64,000 nucleotides of DNA from Cloacibacillus porcorum. Its GTDB lineage: Bacteria; Synergistota; Synergistia; Synergistales; Synergistaceae. The DNA lies in the NCBI RefSeq assembly GCF_001701045.1, contig NZ_CP016757.1:558001-622000 (forward strand), in the 5' to 3' direction. Below the pieces are notes generated by a model. It saw only the letters and a program-made list of their open reading frames with translations. It was not told where the DNA came from and made no database searches. This document shows, one piece after another, positions 48,524-57,588 of the stretch (positions within the stretch are counted from its first letter, which is position 1; the number at the start of each line of letters is the position of its first letter). The position numbers and the translations under genes are program-made.

Positions 48524-49624
48524 GTGAAAAATAAAGTACTTACCGCGTTGCTCCTGCTGCTCTGCCTGCAGGCGCTGCCTTTCGCCGCCTTTGGCGGCGA
48601 AAAAGCCGTGAAACCGGGGAACCCCGCCGCCTATCTGACCACAAAGGCTCAGCGCCTGTCTCTTGCGACTCTGCATGACATAGACGACGGGAAACTCTAC
48701 ACGATTGATTACACCGCGGACTACAGGCTGGACAAAATGCTGAAGTCAAACGTTGACGGCGTGCGCTCCTGCATATCATTCGTTGAGAAACATCTGCTTA
48801 AAGAGGGTGCGAAGGCGGATATAAAGGCCGGCGGCGGGTGCAGCGCCTTCGCCGTCAGAGCCGGGGACGGCAAAGTCATATACGGACGTAATTTTGACTA
48901 TAAAATGGATATGACGGCGGTCCTGATCCGCACGGCTCCCAAGGGCGGCTATGTCTCGATCGGCCTCGCCGACGCGGGCTGGGTCGGCTATGGAATCGGC
49001 AGCCTCGGCGACGGCGTCAGCGACATTTCAATGGCGGTAGGGCTGCCCTATCTGATAATGGACGGTATGAACGAAAAGGGGCTTGCCGTCAGCGTCTTCT
49101 ACCTTGACGGAGAGCCGGCGCGGCAGAATACGGGGAAGCCGAAGATTATGACCACGGTAGCCATGCGGCTGATGCTGGACCGCGCCGCCAACGTTGACGA
49201 GGCTCTTGCGCTGGTGGGGCAATACGACATGCAATCTGCGATGCCGGACGCCAACTTTCACTTCCTTATCTCGGACGCCTCCGGACGCAGCGTTGTTCTG
49301 GAATACTGCGGTAATAAAATGTCCGTCCTCGACGAACACTATGTCACTAACTTCTACCTTGACCCCTCGATGGAGGGATTGGGGCACGGCAAAGACAGAT
49401 ATGAAATATTGAAGTCCGTGCTGGCCTTCAAAAAGGATGTCCTGAGCGAAAAAGAGGCGATGTCGCTGCTTGAAATGGTGAGCCAGCCGGAGACCGAGGC
49501 CTCGACGAGCATGACGCAGTGGTCGGTGGTCTATAACCTCACAGATTTGAACGCGACGGTTGCCATCCGCCGGGAATACGAAAAGCTCTTCCGCTTCTCG
49601 ATTAGCGACATCAGCGGTAAATAG
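48524..49624 (+). CDS. Secreted Ntn hydrolase, choloylglycine/C45 superfamily
   Basis: 366 residues from GTG 48524 (TTGGAGG upstream). Signal peptide VLTALLLLLCLQALPFAAFG. A pro-region of about 80 residues leads to Cys106 in GGGCSAFAV, the expected nucleophile after autocleavage, followed by GRNFDYKMD with Arg122, the arrangement of linear amide C-N hydrolases (penicillin V acylase, bile salt hydrolase, acid ceramidase-like). MDGMNEKGLAVSVFYLDGEP and DASGRSVVLEYCGNKMSVL are superfamily-like. The substrate class (bile amide, N-acyl amino acid, peptide) cannot be told. Confidence 0.83.
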   Translation: MKNKVLTALLLLLCLQALPFAAFGGEKAVKPGNPAAYLTTKAQRLSLATLHDIDDGKLYTIDYTADYRLDKMLKSNVDGVRSCISFVEKHLLKEGAKADIKAGGGCSAFAVRAGDGKVIYGRNFDYKMDMTAVLIRTAPKGGYVSIGLADAGWVGYGIGSLGDGVSDISMAVGLPYLIMDGMNEKGLAVSVFYLDGEPARQNTGKPKIMTTVAMRLMLDRAANVDEALALVGQYDMQSAMPDANFHFLISDASGRSVVLEYCGNKMSVLDEHYVTNFYLDPSMEGLGHGKDRYEILKSVLAFKKDVLSEKEAMSLLEMVSQPETEASTSMTQWSVVYNLTDLNATVAIRREYEKLFRFSISDISGK

Positions 49625-49793
49625 CGGGCGATGCGCCAGCCCTCCGGTCGGCGCGTATCGCTGTGTGGCCGCGCGGGGCATACGATATACCGTATCCTCC
49701 GCGTGGCCGCTGCTTACATAATGCGTAACGACATGGCTATATTGATGAAACAGGTGGAGATGCCGAAAAAAAGCGGCCCATAGTGATTCAAAG

Positions 49794-49884
49794 AAAAAAG
49801 CAGGTGTTGTGTCACCACACAAACCTGCTTCAGATCACCCCTGGCGGGGCAGATCTACAAATATGACTGCCAAGGATGATACCA
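49794..49884 (-). ncRNA. Candidate small RNA with intrinsic terminator
   Basis: On the minus strand an extended -10 (TGG then TATCAT, 49884-49876) precedes about 75 bases with two stem-loops: one pairing 49832-49841 with 49846-49856, and a terminator stem AAGCAGGT/ACCTGCTT (49823-49830 with 49798-49805) followed by T6 (49799-49794). No coding frame is evident and no minus-strand gene lies upstream to need this terminator. The -35 is weak. The rest of the 540-base gap, apart from the corA promoter and leader, shows nothing I recognise. Confidence 0.4.
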
Positions 49885-49966
49885 TAATTCAAAGGAATAG
49901 TGACATTTTCTTTGACCATTTGGGGAGACTTTTTCTCTGGCTATTGACACGCTGCTTAATTGTTAC

Positions 49967-49995
49967 TTGACCTCAATCATCTGAAAGACTAAAAT
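49967..49995 (+). promoter_or_regulatory. Promoter of corA
   Basis: TTGACC (49967-49972), a 17-bp spacer and TAAAAT (49990-49995). It implies a transcript leader of about 160 bases before the corA start. Confidence 0.65.
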
Positions 49996-50119
49996 TTATT
50001 AGTTGACGCTATGGAAAATCGGGCACCATGCCTGAGAAGGGAGAACTCTTTTTTATGGACGCAAGCGGCCCCAGTCCTGAACCTGTGGGACAATCTCTTT
50101 TAATTTTCATCTAGCAGAC

Positions 50120-50159
50120 CCCGGGCCGTTTCGTACCCGGGCGATGCGGGTACGGAGGG
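50120..50159 (+). promoter_or_regulatory. corA leader with two mutually exclusive hairpins
   Basis: CCCGGG at 50120-50125 can pair with CCCGGG at 50136-50141. Alternatively GTACCCG (50133-50139) pairs with CGGGTAC (50147-50153), abutting the GGAGGG ribosome site at 50154-50159. The two share 50136-50139 and cannot coexist. Confidence 0.5.
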
Positions 50160-50165
50160 AATTTT

Positions 50166-51122
50166 ATGTTAAAGATCACCAAGACCACCGAGTCGCAGCT
50201 CATCGAGCTGACGCCCGACCGGATAGAGGTCGGCGCGTGGATAAACCTTGTACGCCCGTCGGCGGACGAACTCAACGCGGTAGAGGCGATAACGGAGGCG
50301 CCGCAGGACTTCATCAGGTCCGCGCTTGACCCCGAGGAGTCGTCTCGTATTGAGATAGAGGATAACCATATCCTTGTCCTTATAAATGTTCCGATAAATC
50401 ATGACTCGCATGTCTATGAATACGACACGATACCGCTCGGCATTATCATCACCCCTGATTACATCGTCACCATCTGCCAGGAATACAACGACGTCATCCA
50501 GAATTTTTCCGAGACGCGCTTCCGTTATTTCAGCACCTTCAAGCGTACGCGGCTTTTATTCCAGATACTGTACCGTTCGGCGATGCTCTTCCTGAAAGAC
50601 CTGCGCCAGATGACGCGCCGTTCCGACCAGATAGAGCAGGATCTGCGCAAGTCGATGAAGAATGAGGAGCTCTTCCAGCTGCTCGACCTGCAAAAGGGGC
50701 TCACCTACTATTCGATGTCCCTGCGCTCCAACAAGGTCGTCGTGGAAAGGCTGCTGCGTCTCTGTTCCAACCCGCAGGTCAGCCACATCATCAAATTCCG
50801 CGAGGAGGACGAAGAGCTGCTCGACGACGTCCGTGTCGAATACGACCAGGCGATCGAGATGGCGCAGATACAGACCGACGTCCTCGCGGGGATGATGGAC
50901 GCCTTCGCCTCCGTCATCTCCAACAACCTGAACATCGTGATGAAATTCCTCGCCTCGATAACCATCGTCATGGCTATCCCGACGATGGTGGCCAGCTTCT
51001 TCGGCATGAACGTCCCCGTCCCCTGGGAGGGCGATCCGATGGGATTCGTCATCGTCAGCATCGTCGCGCTGGGGCTGACGATCGTCTCTATCTGGGTGCT
51101 CTGGAAGAAGCGGCTCTTCTAA
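50166..51122 (+). CDS. corA: CorA-family divalent cation transporter
   Basis: 318 residues, the usual CorA length. A large cytoplasmic N-terminal domain with long helices, then two C-terminal membrane helices separated by the loop with the signature GMN (280-282) in ASFFGMNVPVPWEG. The final KKRLF basic tail is typical. Pentameric magnesium (or cobalt/nickel) channel. Single gene with its own promoter and an unusual structured leader, and a terminator at 51155. Confidence 0.94.
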   Translation: MLKITKTTESQLIELTPDRIEVGAWINLVRPSADELNAVEAITEAPQDFIRSALDPEESSRIEIEDNHILVLINVPINHDSHVYEYDTIPLGIIITPDYIVTICQEYNDVIQNFSETRFRYFSTFKRTRLLFQILYRSAMLFLKDLRQMTRRSDQIEQDLRKSMKNEELFQLLDLQKGLTYYSMSLRSNKVVVERLLRLCSNPQVSHIIKFREEDEELLDDVRVEYDQAIEMAQIQTDVLAGMMDAFASVISNNLNIVMKFLASITIVMAIPTMVASFFGMNVPVPWEGDPMGFVIVSIVALGLTIVSIWVLWKKRLF

Positions 51123-51154
51123 AAATCCGCGTGAAAAGTTATAGAAATTATAGA

Positions 51155-51192
51155 AAGGGAGGGCGCCCGCAGCACGGGGCCCTCCCTCTTTG
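51155..51192 (+). terminator. Terminator after corA
   Basis: AAGGGAGGGC (from 51156) pairs with GCCCTCCCTCTT (from 51179), ending in TTT. It may also serve the convergent TetR gene. Confidence 0.8.
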
Positions 51193-51211
51193 TTGTTTCG
51201 TACGCCGGTAT

Positions 51212-51787
51212 TTACTTCACTATGGCCCGCAGAATATCTATCGTCTCCAGAGCCCGCGCGTTTTTTCCCTCCGCGAGGTACTGCGTGGAAACTCCGAGGA
51301 CGAAGGCGATGATGAAATTCGCGGTCTGTACGGGGGTGTGCGTCTTCATTATCTCAAGGTTCGAGGCATAGCGGGCGACATAGGAGGCGACGACCTCTGT
51401 TAGCTCTCCGACGAGCACGCTGAACTCCGCCCTGAAGGGCTCCGAGCTCATGGCCAGATTGGAAAACTCAAGCCGCAGGCGGTGGATGTCCGAATCCTTG
51501 ACGATGCTCTCCTTTGAATATTCGCAGATAAAGTCGATAAAGCCGTCCGAGGAGGATATACCCTCCATCTTCTCCCTGATGTCGCCGACAAACGACTCCT
51601 TGAGCTGACGGATGAGGGCGATAAAGAGCCCCTCTTTATTTTTATAGTGATAGGATATCTGGCTGATGGCGACGCCAGCCTCCTGGGCGATATCGCGCAT
51701 GGAAACCTGAGCGTAACCATTCTGTGAAATGAGGTTAAGCGCGGCCTCCAATATCCTTTTTGACGTATCCTTCTCTTCGGTATGCAA
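51212..51787 (-). CDS. TetR/AcrR-family regulator of the efflux operon
   Basis: 191 residues from TTG 51787 (AAGGG about 11 bases upstream). HTH: ILEAALNLISQNGYAQVSMR, DIAQEAGVAISQISYHYKNK. The helical C-terminal ligand domain has LAMSSEPFRAEFSVLVGELT. It is divergent from the hlyD/ABC/tolC operon; the palindrome at 51939 in the shared gap is its likely operator. It probably responds to a substrate of the exporter. Confidence 0.9.
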   Translation of the reverse strand: MHTEEKDTSKRILEAALNLISQNGYAQVSMRDIAQEAGVAISQISYHYKNKEGLFIALIRQLKESFVGDIREKMEGISSSDGFIDFICEYSKESIVKDSDIHRLRLEFSNLAMSSEPFRAEFSVLVGELTEVVASYVARYASNLEIMKTHTPVQTANFIIAFVLGVSTQYLAEGKNARALETIDILRAIVK

Positions 51788-51910
51788 GGCGGCATATCCC
51801 TTCTCTCGCGGCGGTAAACATTTTCTTCAAGGATAAATATATCACATTTTTCACCCGCGGGGCCGCGGCGGGGCGGTTTCCATAATAATACTGAAAATAC
51901 CGGATTTTGA

Positions 51911-51950
51911 TTGACTTATCTATCGTGATTGTTATAATACGAACGTTCGT
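51911..51950 (+). promoter_or_regulatory. Efflux-operon promoter with palindromic operator
   Basis: TTGACT (51911-51916), a 16-bp spacer and TATAAT (51933-51938), followed at once by the perfect 12-bp palindrome ACGAACGTTCGT (51939-51950). A repressor there would block initiation. The leader to hlyD is about 115 bases. Confidence 0.82.
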
Positions 51951-52065
51951 TCTAATACTGATATTAAAAAAGTTTTAGGCTACGTCGTTTGCGCTTTGAC
52001 TTTTGCCGGTGTGGAACGGATAATAAAAAAGTTATTTGAAATGTATCTCGAAGGGAGCAGCATAG

Positions 52066-53061
52066 ATGAAGGTTTCGGAGTTCTTTACCGGTAAGAGGAT
52101 ACTTCTGACGATTCTCGCAGTGTTGATAATCGGTTCTTCCATCGCCATCTATTTTAAGGAAAAGCCCAAAGAAAAGTATGTCAAGGCCTCGGGAACGGTC
52201 GAGGTGACGCAGGTGCAGCTCGCGCCGCTCGCTGGCGGCCGCATAGAGGAGCTCGCGATAGACGAATCGGACCATGTGAAAAAGGGGCAGTTCATCGCCC
52301 GTCTTTCGCTGGACGGCGCGGACGACGAGGTGAAGATGGCGGAGGCCGCGCTCGCCGCCGCGAAGGCGCAGCTTGAAGAGCTCAGAAACGGCTTCCGTAA
52401 GGAGGACGTCTCAAAGGCTAAGGCCGAACTCGCCGCGCGCAAAGTTCAGTATGAACAGGCCCTGCGGGATGAAAAGCGTTTCGCGGCGCTCGCGGCGGAC
52501 GGAGTGGTGGCGGCGCGCGACGCGGAGCTCTACGCCGAAGCGTCAAAGGCCTCCTACAACGCGATGCTGGCGGCCTCCGACCAGGTGCGGCTGCTGGAAA
52601 ACGGCATGCGTCCCGAGCAGATATCGGCGGCGGAGGCGAATGTCGCGCGCGCCGAATCGGCCTATCAGAGGGCCAAGACCCTTATCGGCTACAAAGAACT
52701 ATACTCGCCCGCTGACGGCGTTGTTTTGACGAAAAATTACCAGGTAGGCGACGTTGTGAACGCGGGCGCCGCCATCGCCACCCTCGGCGATATGGACGAC
52801 TGCTGGGTCAAGCTCTACATCCCTTCGACACAGCTGGGGCTCATCAAGCTCGGCGCGAAGTGCAGCGTCTATGTGGACCCCTTCCCCAAACGCGCCTTCG
52901 AGGCCACCGTCACCGAGGTCAACCAGCAGGCCGAGTATAACCCGCGCATGTCGCTGACGCAGAACGAACGCGCGAACATGGTCTTCTGGATAAAGATCTC
53001 CATCAAGGATACGGAGGGCGTCATCAAGCCCGGAATGCCGGCGGACGTCACGATACTATGA
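52066..53061 (+). CDS. HlyD/YbhG-type periplasmic adaptor
   Basis: 331 residues. One N-terminal membrane helix (ILLTILAVLIIGSSIAIYF), the lipoyl half VEVTQVQLAPLAGGRIEELA, a long alpha-hairpin (about residues 85-200, rich in Ala/Glu/Lys, with LRNGFRKEDVSKAKAEL and LLENGMRPEQISAAEANVAR), the second lipoyl half YKELYSPADGVVLTKNYQVG, and a beta-barrel. It resembles E. coli YbhG. It links the inner-membrane ABC pump to the TolC channel. Its stop overlaps the next start (ATGA). Confidence 0.92.
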   Translation: MKVSEFFTGKRILLTILAVLIIGSSIAIYFKEKPKEKYVKASGTVEVTQVQLAPLAGGRIEELAIDESDHVKKGQFIARLSLDGADDEVKMAEAALAAAKAQLEELRNGFRKEDVSKAKAELAARKVQYEQALRDEKRFAALAADGVVAARDAELYAEASKASYNAMLAASDQVRLLENGMRPEQISAAEANVARAESAYQRAKTLIGYKELYSPADGVVLTKNYQVGDVVNAGAAIATLGDMDDCWVKLYIPSTQLGLIKLGAKCSVYVDPFPKRAFEATVTEVNQQAEYNPRMSLTQNERANMVFWIKISIKDTEGVIKPGMPADVTIL

Positions 53062-53984
53062 TGGAGGCCGCGCCGGAGCGCATCCTCTCATACCGCAGCG
53101 TCACAAAAGATTTCGGCGCGCTGCGTGCCCTGGACGGCGTCGACCTGGAGATAAAGAGGGGAGAAATATTTGGCTTCATCGGCCCCGACGGGGCGGGGAA
53201 GACGACGATGATGCGCATCGCGATGGGTATCATCAACCCCGACGGCGGAGAATGTTCGCTGCTCGGCTCGACCGACAGGCGCAAAGCCCGCGTCATGGCG
53301 GGTTATGTGCCGCAGCTCTTCAGCCTCTACCTGAACATGAGCGTTATGGAGAACATCAGCCTCTTTGGCTCGCTCTACGGCAAACCGGCGGGCGAAGTCG
53401 AGCAGCGCGCGGAATACATACTTTCGCGCGTCGGCCTCTGGGGCTTCCGCGACCGTTTTGCGGGGAATCTTTCGGGAGGCATGAAGCAGAAGCTGGCCCT
53501 CGCGATCGGACTGCTCAACACGCCGGAGATACTGCTGCTCGACGAACCGACGACCGGCGTCGACCCGGTGGCGCGCCGCGAATTCTGGGCCCTTCTCTAC
53601 CAGTTCAACCACGAGGGGCTCACGATCGTCGTCAGTACCCCATACATGGACGAGGCGGAGCTCTGCACGCGGAAATTGTTCCTCAACAACGGAAAGATAC
53701 TCGACATCGGCACCACGGGCGAGCTGCTCTCGCGTTATCCGTACAAGCTGCTCAGCCTTGGCAGCGGCGGACGTGAGATCCGCGGCTGGCTTGAGGGCCG
53801 TCCGCACATTGTGGACGCCAATATGTTCGGCTCAAAATACCACATTGTGACGGACGACGCGGAGAGCGCGCGAAGCTGTATCGAGACGGTCTTTAAAGAA
53901 CACGGCAGCCCGCTGCCGGAGATCCGCGGCATCGAACCGGGACTTGAAGACCTCTTCGTCGCCTTTGCGGGAAAGGAGAACTGA
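53058..53984 (+). CDS. ABC exporter ATPase 1 (YbhF N-half-like)
   Basis: 308 residues. Walker A GPDGAGKTT (Asp in place of the usual Asn), signature LSGGMKQK, Walker B LLLLDEPTTGVDP, and a C-terminal extension of about 80 residues ending GIEPGLEDLFVAFAG. It corresponds to the first ATPase of YbhF-type drug exporters, which are one fused polypeptide in E. coli; here the two halves are separate genes. Confidence 0.92.
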   Translation: MMEAAPERILSYRSVTKDFGALRALDGVDLEIKRGEIFGFIGPDGAGKTTMMRIAMGIINPDGGECSLLGSTDRRKARVMAGYVPQLFSLYLNMSVMENISLFGSLYGKPAGEVEQRAEYILSRVGLWGFRDRFAGNLSGGMKQKLALAIGLLNTPEILLLDEPTTGVDPVARREFWALLYQFNHEGLTIVVSTPYMDEAELCTRKLFLNNGKILDIGTTGELLSRYPYKLLSLGSGGREIRGWLEGRPHIVDANMFGSKYHIVTDDAESARSCIETVFKEHGSPLPEIRGIEPGLEDLFVAFAGKEN

Positions 53985-53985
53985 C

Positions 53986-54984
53986 ATGCCCCCCGTAGTG
54001 GTGCGCACTGAACACCTGACGAAAAAATTCGGCAGCTTCACCGCCGTCGACGACATAAATATGTCCATTGAGGAGGGGGAGGTCTACGGCTTCCTAGGTC
54101 CAAACGGCGCGGGGAAATCGACGACCATCCGCATGCTCTGTGGCCTGCTCGCGCCCACCTCGGGCAAGGGGCTCGTTCTTGGCCTCGACCTGGCCTCCAA
54201 CGGACAGAAACTGAAAGAAAAAATCGGCTACATGTCGCAGAAATTCTCGCTCTACCCGGAGCTCTCCGTCCTGGAAAACCTCAACCTCTACTCTGGACTC
54301 TACGGGCTTAAGGGCGCGGAGAAAAAGAGGCGTATCGACGAAATGATCGAGCTCGCGGGACTTGTGGGGCGTGAGAACGAACCCACCTCGTCGCTCTCGG
54401 GCGGCTGGCGGCAGAGGCTCGCCCTCGGCTGCGCCATCCTCCACAAGCCGAAGATACTCTTTCTCGACGAGGCGACGAGCGGCGTCGACCCCAAGGCGCG
54501 CCTGCTCTTCTGGGACATCATCTACGACCTCGCCGCGGAGGGCACCACCGTTATGGTCACCACCCACTTCATGGACGAGGCGGAACACTGCAACAAGGTT
54601 GCCTTCATCTACTACGGGCGGCTGATTGCCGACGACTCACCGGACAACCTGAAGAAAAAGATCCCCGGCAAACTCTACGAGGTGACGGCGGCGGACCCGA
54701 TGGCGCTGCTTGCCAAGGTGCAGGCCGGAGAGGGCGGCCCGATGATCGACTCCTACTTCTTCGGCGACAAGGTGCACCTGCTCGTCGCGCAGGACCGGGA
54801 GATAACGGCGGAGGGCATCTTCGCGGAGAGCAAAATCGAACGCATCGAACAATCGATGGAAGACGTCTTTGTCTATCTCGTCAAATCCCATGCGGGCGAC
54901 GACCTGGGAGACGGACGAATATCGGGGATCGGCAATATCACTGCGAATCAGGCCCAAGAGGCGAAAAAAGAGGGGACAAAATGA
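53986..54984 (+). CDS. ABC exporter ATPase 2 (YbhF C-half-like)
   Basis: 332 residues from ATG 53986, set by AAAGGAG 7 bases before; the frame to 53944 overlaps ATPase 1. Walker A GPNGAGKST, signature LSGGWRQR, Walker B ILFLDEATSGVDP, H-loop TTHFMDEAEHC, and the C-terminal SMEDVFVYLVKS. It pairs with ATPase 1 as a heterodimer. Its stop overlaps the permease start (ATGA). Confidence 0.93.
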   Translation: MPPVVVRTEHLTKKFGSFTAVDDINMSIEEGEVYGFLGPNGAGKSTTIRMLCGLLAPTSGKGLVLGLDLASNGQKLKEKIGYMSQKFSLYPELSVLENLNLYSGLYGLKGAEKKRRIDEMIELAGLVGRENEPTSSLSGGWRQRLALGCAILHKPKILFLDEATSGVDPKARLLFWDIIYDLAAEGTTVMVTTHFMDEAEHCNKVAFIYYGRLIADDSPDNLKKKIPGKLYEVTAADPMALLAKVQAGEGGPMIDSYFFGDKVHLLVAQDREITAEGIFAESKIERIEQSMEDVFVYLVKSHAGDDLGDGRISGIGNITANQAQEAKKEGTK

Positions 54985-56114
54985 ACTGGGAACGGATGCA
55001 CGCACTGATAGTAAAAGAATTCATACAGCTTATGCGCGACCGCATCACGCTGGCGATAGTCGTATTCATGCCGCTGGCGCAGCTGCTTATCTTCGGCTTT
55101 GCTATCAACACCGACATAAAACACCTGCGCACCGTGGTCTTTGACCAGTCGCGTACGCAGGAGAGCCGCGAAATGATAAACAGCCTCACCTCCAGCAACT
55201 ACTTCGACGTCATAAAATACGCCGGAAGCGTCAAAGAGGTCGACCAGACGGTAGAATCGGGGCGCGCGAAGGTGGGCATCGTATTCCCGCCGGATTACGC
55301 GAGCCGGATAAAGGGCGGCCGTCAGACCTCCGTGCAGGTGATTATCGACGCGACGGACAACCTGAGCGCCTCCTCGGCGCTCGCCGCGGCGCAGACCATC
55401 GGCATGCTTAAATCACAGGAGATCCTTGCGGAAAAATTCTCGCGCCTCGGCATGAAGATACCGGGACAGGCGGTGGATATGAGGATACGGTTATGGTACA
55501 ACCCCGACTTCATCACCTCGTGGTACATCGTGCCGGGCATCATGGGGCTGCTGCTGACGCTGACGCTCATCTCAATGATGTCGATGGCCATCGTCCGTGA
55601 GAGCGAGCAGGGGACGCTTGAGCAGCTGCTCGTCACGCCGATGAAGATATGGGAGCTGCTCTTCTCTAAGATAATCCCCTACATCGTCGTCGGCTACGTG
55701 CAGGTATTTATCTCCATCGTCGTCGGCATCTTCGTCTTCAATATGCCCTTCCTCGGGAGCCTCACCCTATTCTATTTCCTTACCTTCTTCTACGTGGTGG
55801 CGAGCCTCTCGCTGGGCATCATGATCTCCTGCTTCGCGCAGAACCAGACGCAGGCGCTCCAGATGTCTGTATTCATCATCCTGCCCAGCGTGCTCCTTTC
55901 GGGCTTCGTATTCCCGCTCGAATCGATGCCCGCGGGCTTCCGCTACCTTGGCGAGTGTTTCCCGATAACATATTACATCAGCCTCTCGCGCCAGATAATC
56001 CTCAAGGGCGGCGGCCTCGCCTACGTCTGGCAGGACACCCTCGCGCTCGTCGCCTACATCGCGGTGATGTTTACGGCGTCGATACTGATGTTCAAACGCC
56101 GCTTCGTTCCGTAA
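54981..56114 (+). CDS. ABC-2 type permease of the efflux system
   Basis: 377 residues. N-terminal cytoplasmic elbow MHALIVKEFIQLMRDRITLA, first helix, a periplasmic domain of about 140 residues, then five C-terminal helices with the ABC-2 wording ESEQGTLEQLLVTPMKIWEL and PLESMPAGFRYLGECFPITY. It is YbhR/YbhS-like, but only one permease gene is present, so it would have to homodimerise between two different ATPases. Confidence 0.92.
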   Translation: MNWERMHALIVKEFIQLMRDRITLAIVVFMPLAQLLIFGFAINTDIKHLRTVVFDQSRTQESREMINSLTSSNYFDVIKYAGSVKEVDQTVESGRAKVGIVFPPDYASRIKGGRQTSVQVIIDATDNLSASSALAAAQTIGMLKSQEILAEKFSRLGMKIPGQAVDMRIRLWYNPDFITSWYIVPGIMGLLLTLTLISMMSMAIVRESEQGTLEQLLVTPMKIWELLFSKIIPYIVVGYVQVFISIVVGIFVFNMPFLGSLTLFYFLTFFYVVASLSLGIMISCFAQNQTQALQMSVFIILPSVLLSGFVFPLESMPAGFRYLGECFPITYYISLSRQIILKGGGLAYVWQDTLALVAYIAVMFTASILMFKRRFVP

Positions 56115-56181
56115 ACGGCGGCGTTTCCTGATGATCTTTCAAATTCCTAGAGGCATAAACGTGGGAAAGGACAGATAAAAA

Positions 56182-57555
56182 ATGTTCACGAAAAAAATTG
56201 TCATGGCATTTCTGATAATATCACTCACGGCGGGAGCGGCGGCCGCTTCGCAGAGACCGGCTGCGGAGGATGGCGCGCCGCAGACGCCGCCGGTAACGGT
56301 TCCCGCCGTAGACGACGCGCTGCTTGCGGCGCTGCTGACGACGGCCTACTCAAATAATCCGCAGATCGCGGCGGCGGCGCAGAAGAGGGCTGCCGCGGAG
56401 GCGCAGATCGCCCAGGCGCAGTCCAAAATGGGACCGCGGGCCTCGGCGGGCATGGCGGCTCTCTGGCAGCGCGACGGCATATCAACGAACGTCGATATCC
56501 TCGGGCGTTCGATGAATGTGCCGATCCTCGGATCGCACACCTACGCGGCGGCGGTCGGGCTCACACAGGTCATCTACGCCGGCGGCTCTCTGACGGCGAA
56601 TAAACAGGCGGCGCAGCTTGCGCGCGATGCTGTTGAAGCGCAGGAGCGGCGCACGCGGCAGGGCGTGGAAAACGCCGTCTGCCGCGCCTACTACGCGCTG
56701 CGCTGCGCGCAGGCCAAAGAGCTGGTGGCCGCGGAGGCTGTAGAGCTCTCCAAGAGCCACATGGCGCAGGCGGAAAAACTCTTCAAAGCCGGAGTGGTGG
56801 CGAAAAACGACGTCCTGCGCAGCAAAGTGGCGGTAGCCTCGGCGGAGCTGGACCTCATCCGCGCGCAGAATGGCAGCGCCGTCGCGCTCACGGCCCTGCG
56901 CCGTGCCGTGGGGACCGACCTTCCCGACGGCCTCGCGGAGACGCGCCCGCTCGATAAAATATTTCCCACGGCGAAAGAGATGACACCGCTCGTCCTCTCC
57001 GGAGACGCCGTACAGACCGCCTTCGCGGAGCGCGAAGAGCTCAAAGTCTACGCGCTTCTCAGCGGACAGGCGGAAAAACTGGCGCGCGCCGCGCAGGGGC
57101 AGCTGCTGCCGCAGATACTCGGCGCGGTCGGCTACGTAGCGGCGGACGATAAATTTTTCCCCAGCGAACAGAGCGAACCGGTGGCGGCGGTCGGACTCTA
57201 TTGGAATTTCTACGACAGCGGCGAGATGCACGCCAAGACGACGGAGGCCAAAGCTAAGGCCAAAGAACTGCTGTTCATGCTCGACGACATGAAAAATACC
57301 ATCCGCATGGAGGTTACGCAGGCCGAACTCAACCTGAAATCGGCGGAGAGCCGCCTCGTTGTCGCCACCAGGCAGTCAAACGAGGCGCGCGAGGACTACC
57401 GGATCGCCACACGCCGCTACACCGAGAGCGTCGGCACCAACCTCGACACCCTCGACGCACGCCTCGCGCTGACAAACAGCCTCACGGAGCTGGCCACCGC
57501 GATGTACGACATCAAATCCGCCGAGGCCGACCTGCGCTACGCGATAGGCGAATAA
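56182..57555 (+). CDS. TolC-family outer-membrane efflux channel
   Basis: 457 residues; AAAGGA upstream. Signal peptide VMAFLIISLTAGAAAA. Two repeated OEP domains: the first with ALLTTAYSNNPQIAAAAQKR and TQVIYAGGSLTANKQAAQLA; the second from about residue 270, with AVGLYWNFYDSGEMHAKTTE and TRRYTESVGTNLDTLDARLA. Trimeric channel completing the export path from ABC pump through the adaptor. Last gene of the operon. Confidence 0.93.
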   Translation: MFTKKIVMAFLIISLTAGAAAASQRPAAEDGAPQTPPVTVPAVDDALLAALLTTAYSNNPQIAAAAQKRAAAEAQIAQAQSKMGPRASAGMAALWQRDGISTNVDILGRSMNVPILGSHTYAAAVGLTQVIYAGGSLTANKQAAQLARDAVEAQERRTRQGVENAVCRAYYALRCAQAKELVAAEAVELSKSHMAQAEKLFKAGVVAKNDVLRSKVAVASAELDLIRAQNGSAVALTALRRAVGTDLPDGLAETRPLDKIFPTAKEMTPLVLSGDAVQTAFAEREELKVYALLSGQAEKLARAAQGQLLPQILGAVGYVAADDKFFPSEQSEPVAAVGLYWNFYDSGEMHAKTTEAKAKAKELLFMLDDMKNTIRMEVTQAELNLKSAESRLVVATRQSNEAREDYRIATRRYTESVGTNLDTLDARLALTNSLTELATAMYDIKSAEADLRYAIGE

Positions 57556-57588
57556 AAAGAGACATACGGTAAAGGATCAATAAATCAA

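Noticed and set aside
50028-50100. THI-box or GEMM-like fragments (CTGAGA, GAACCTG, GACGCAAGC) in the corA leader
   Set aside because: Only scattered words match; the helices and spacing of TPP or c-di-GMP riboswitches cannot be drawn.
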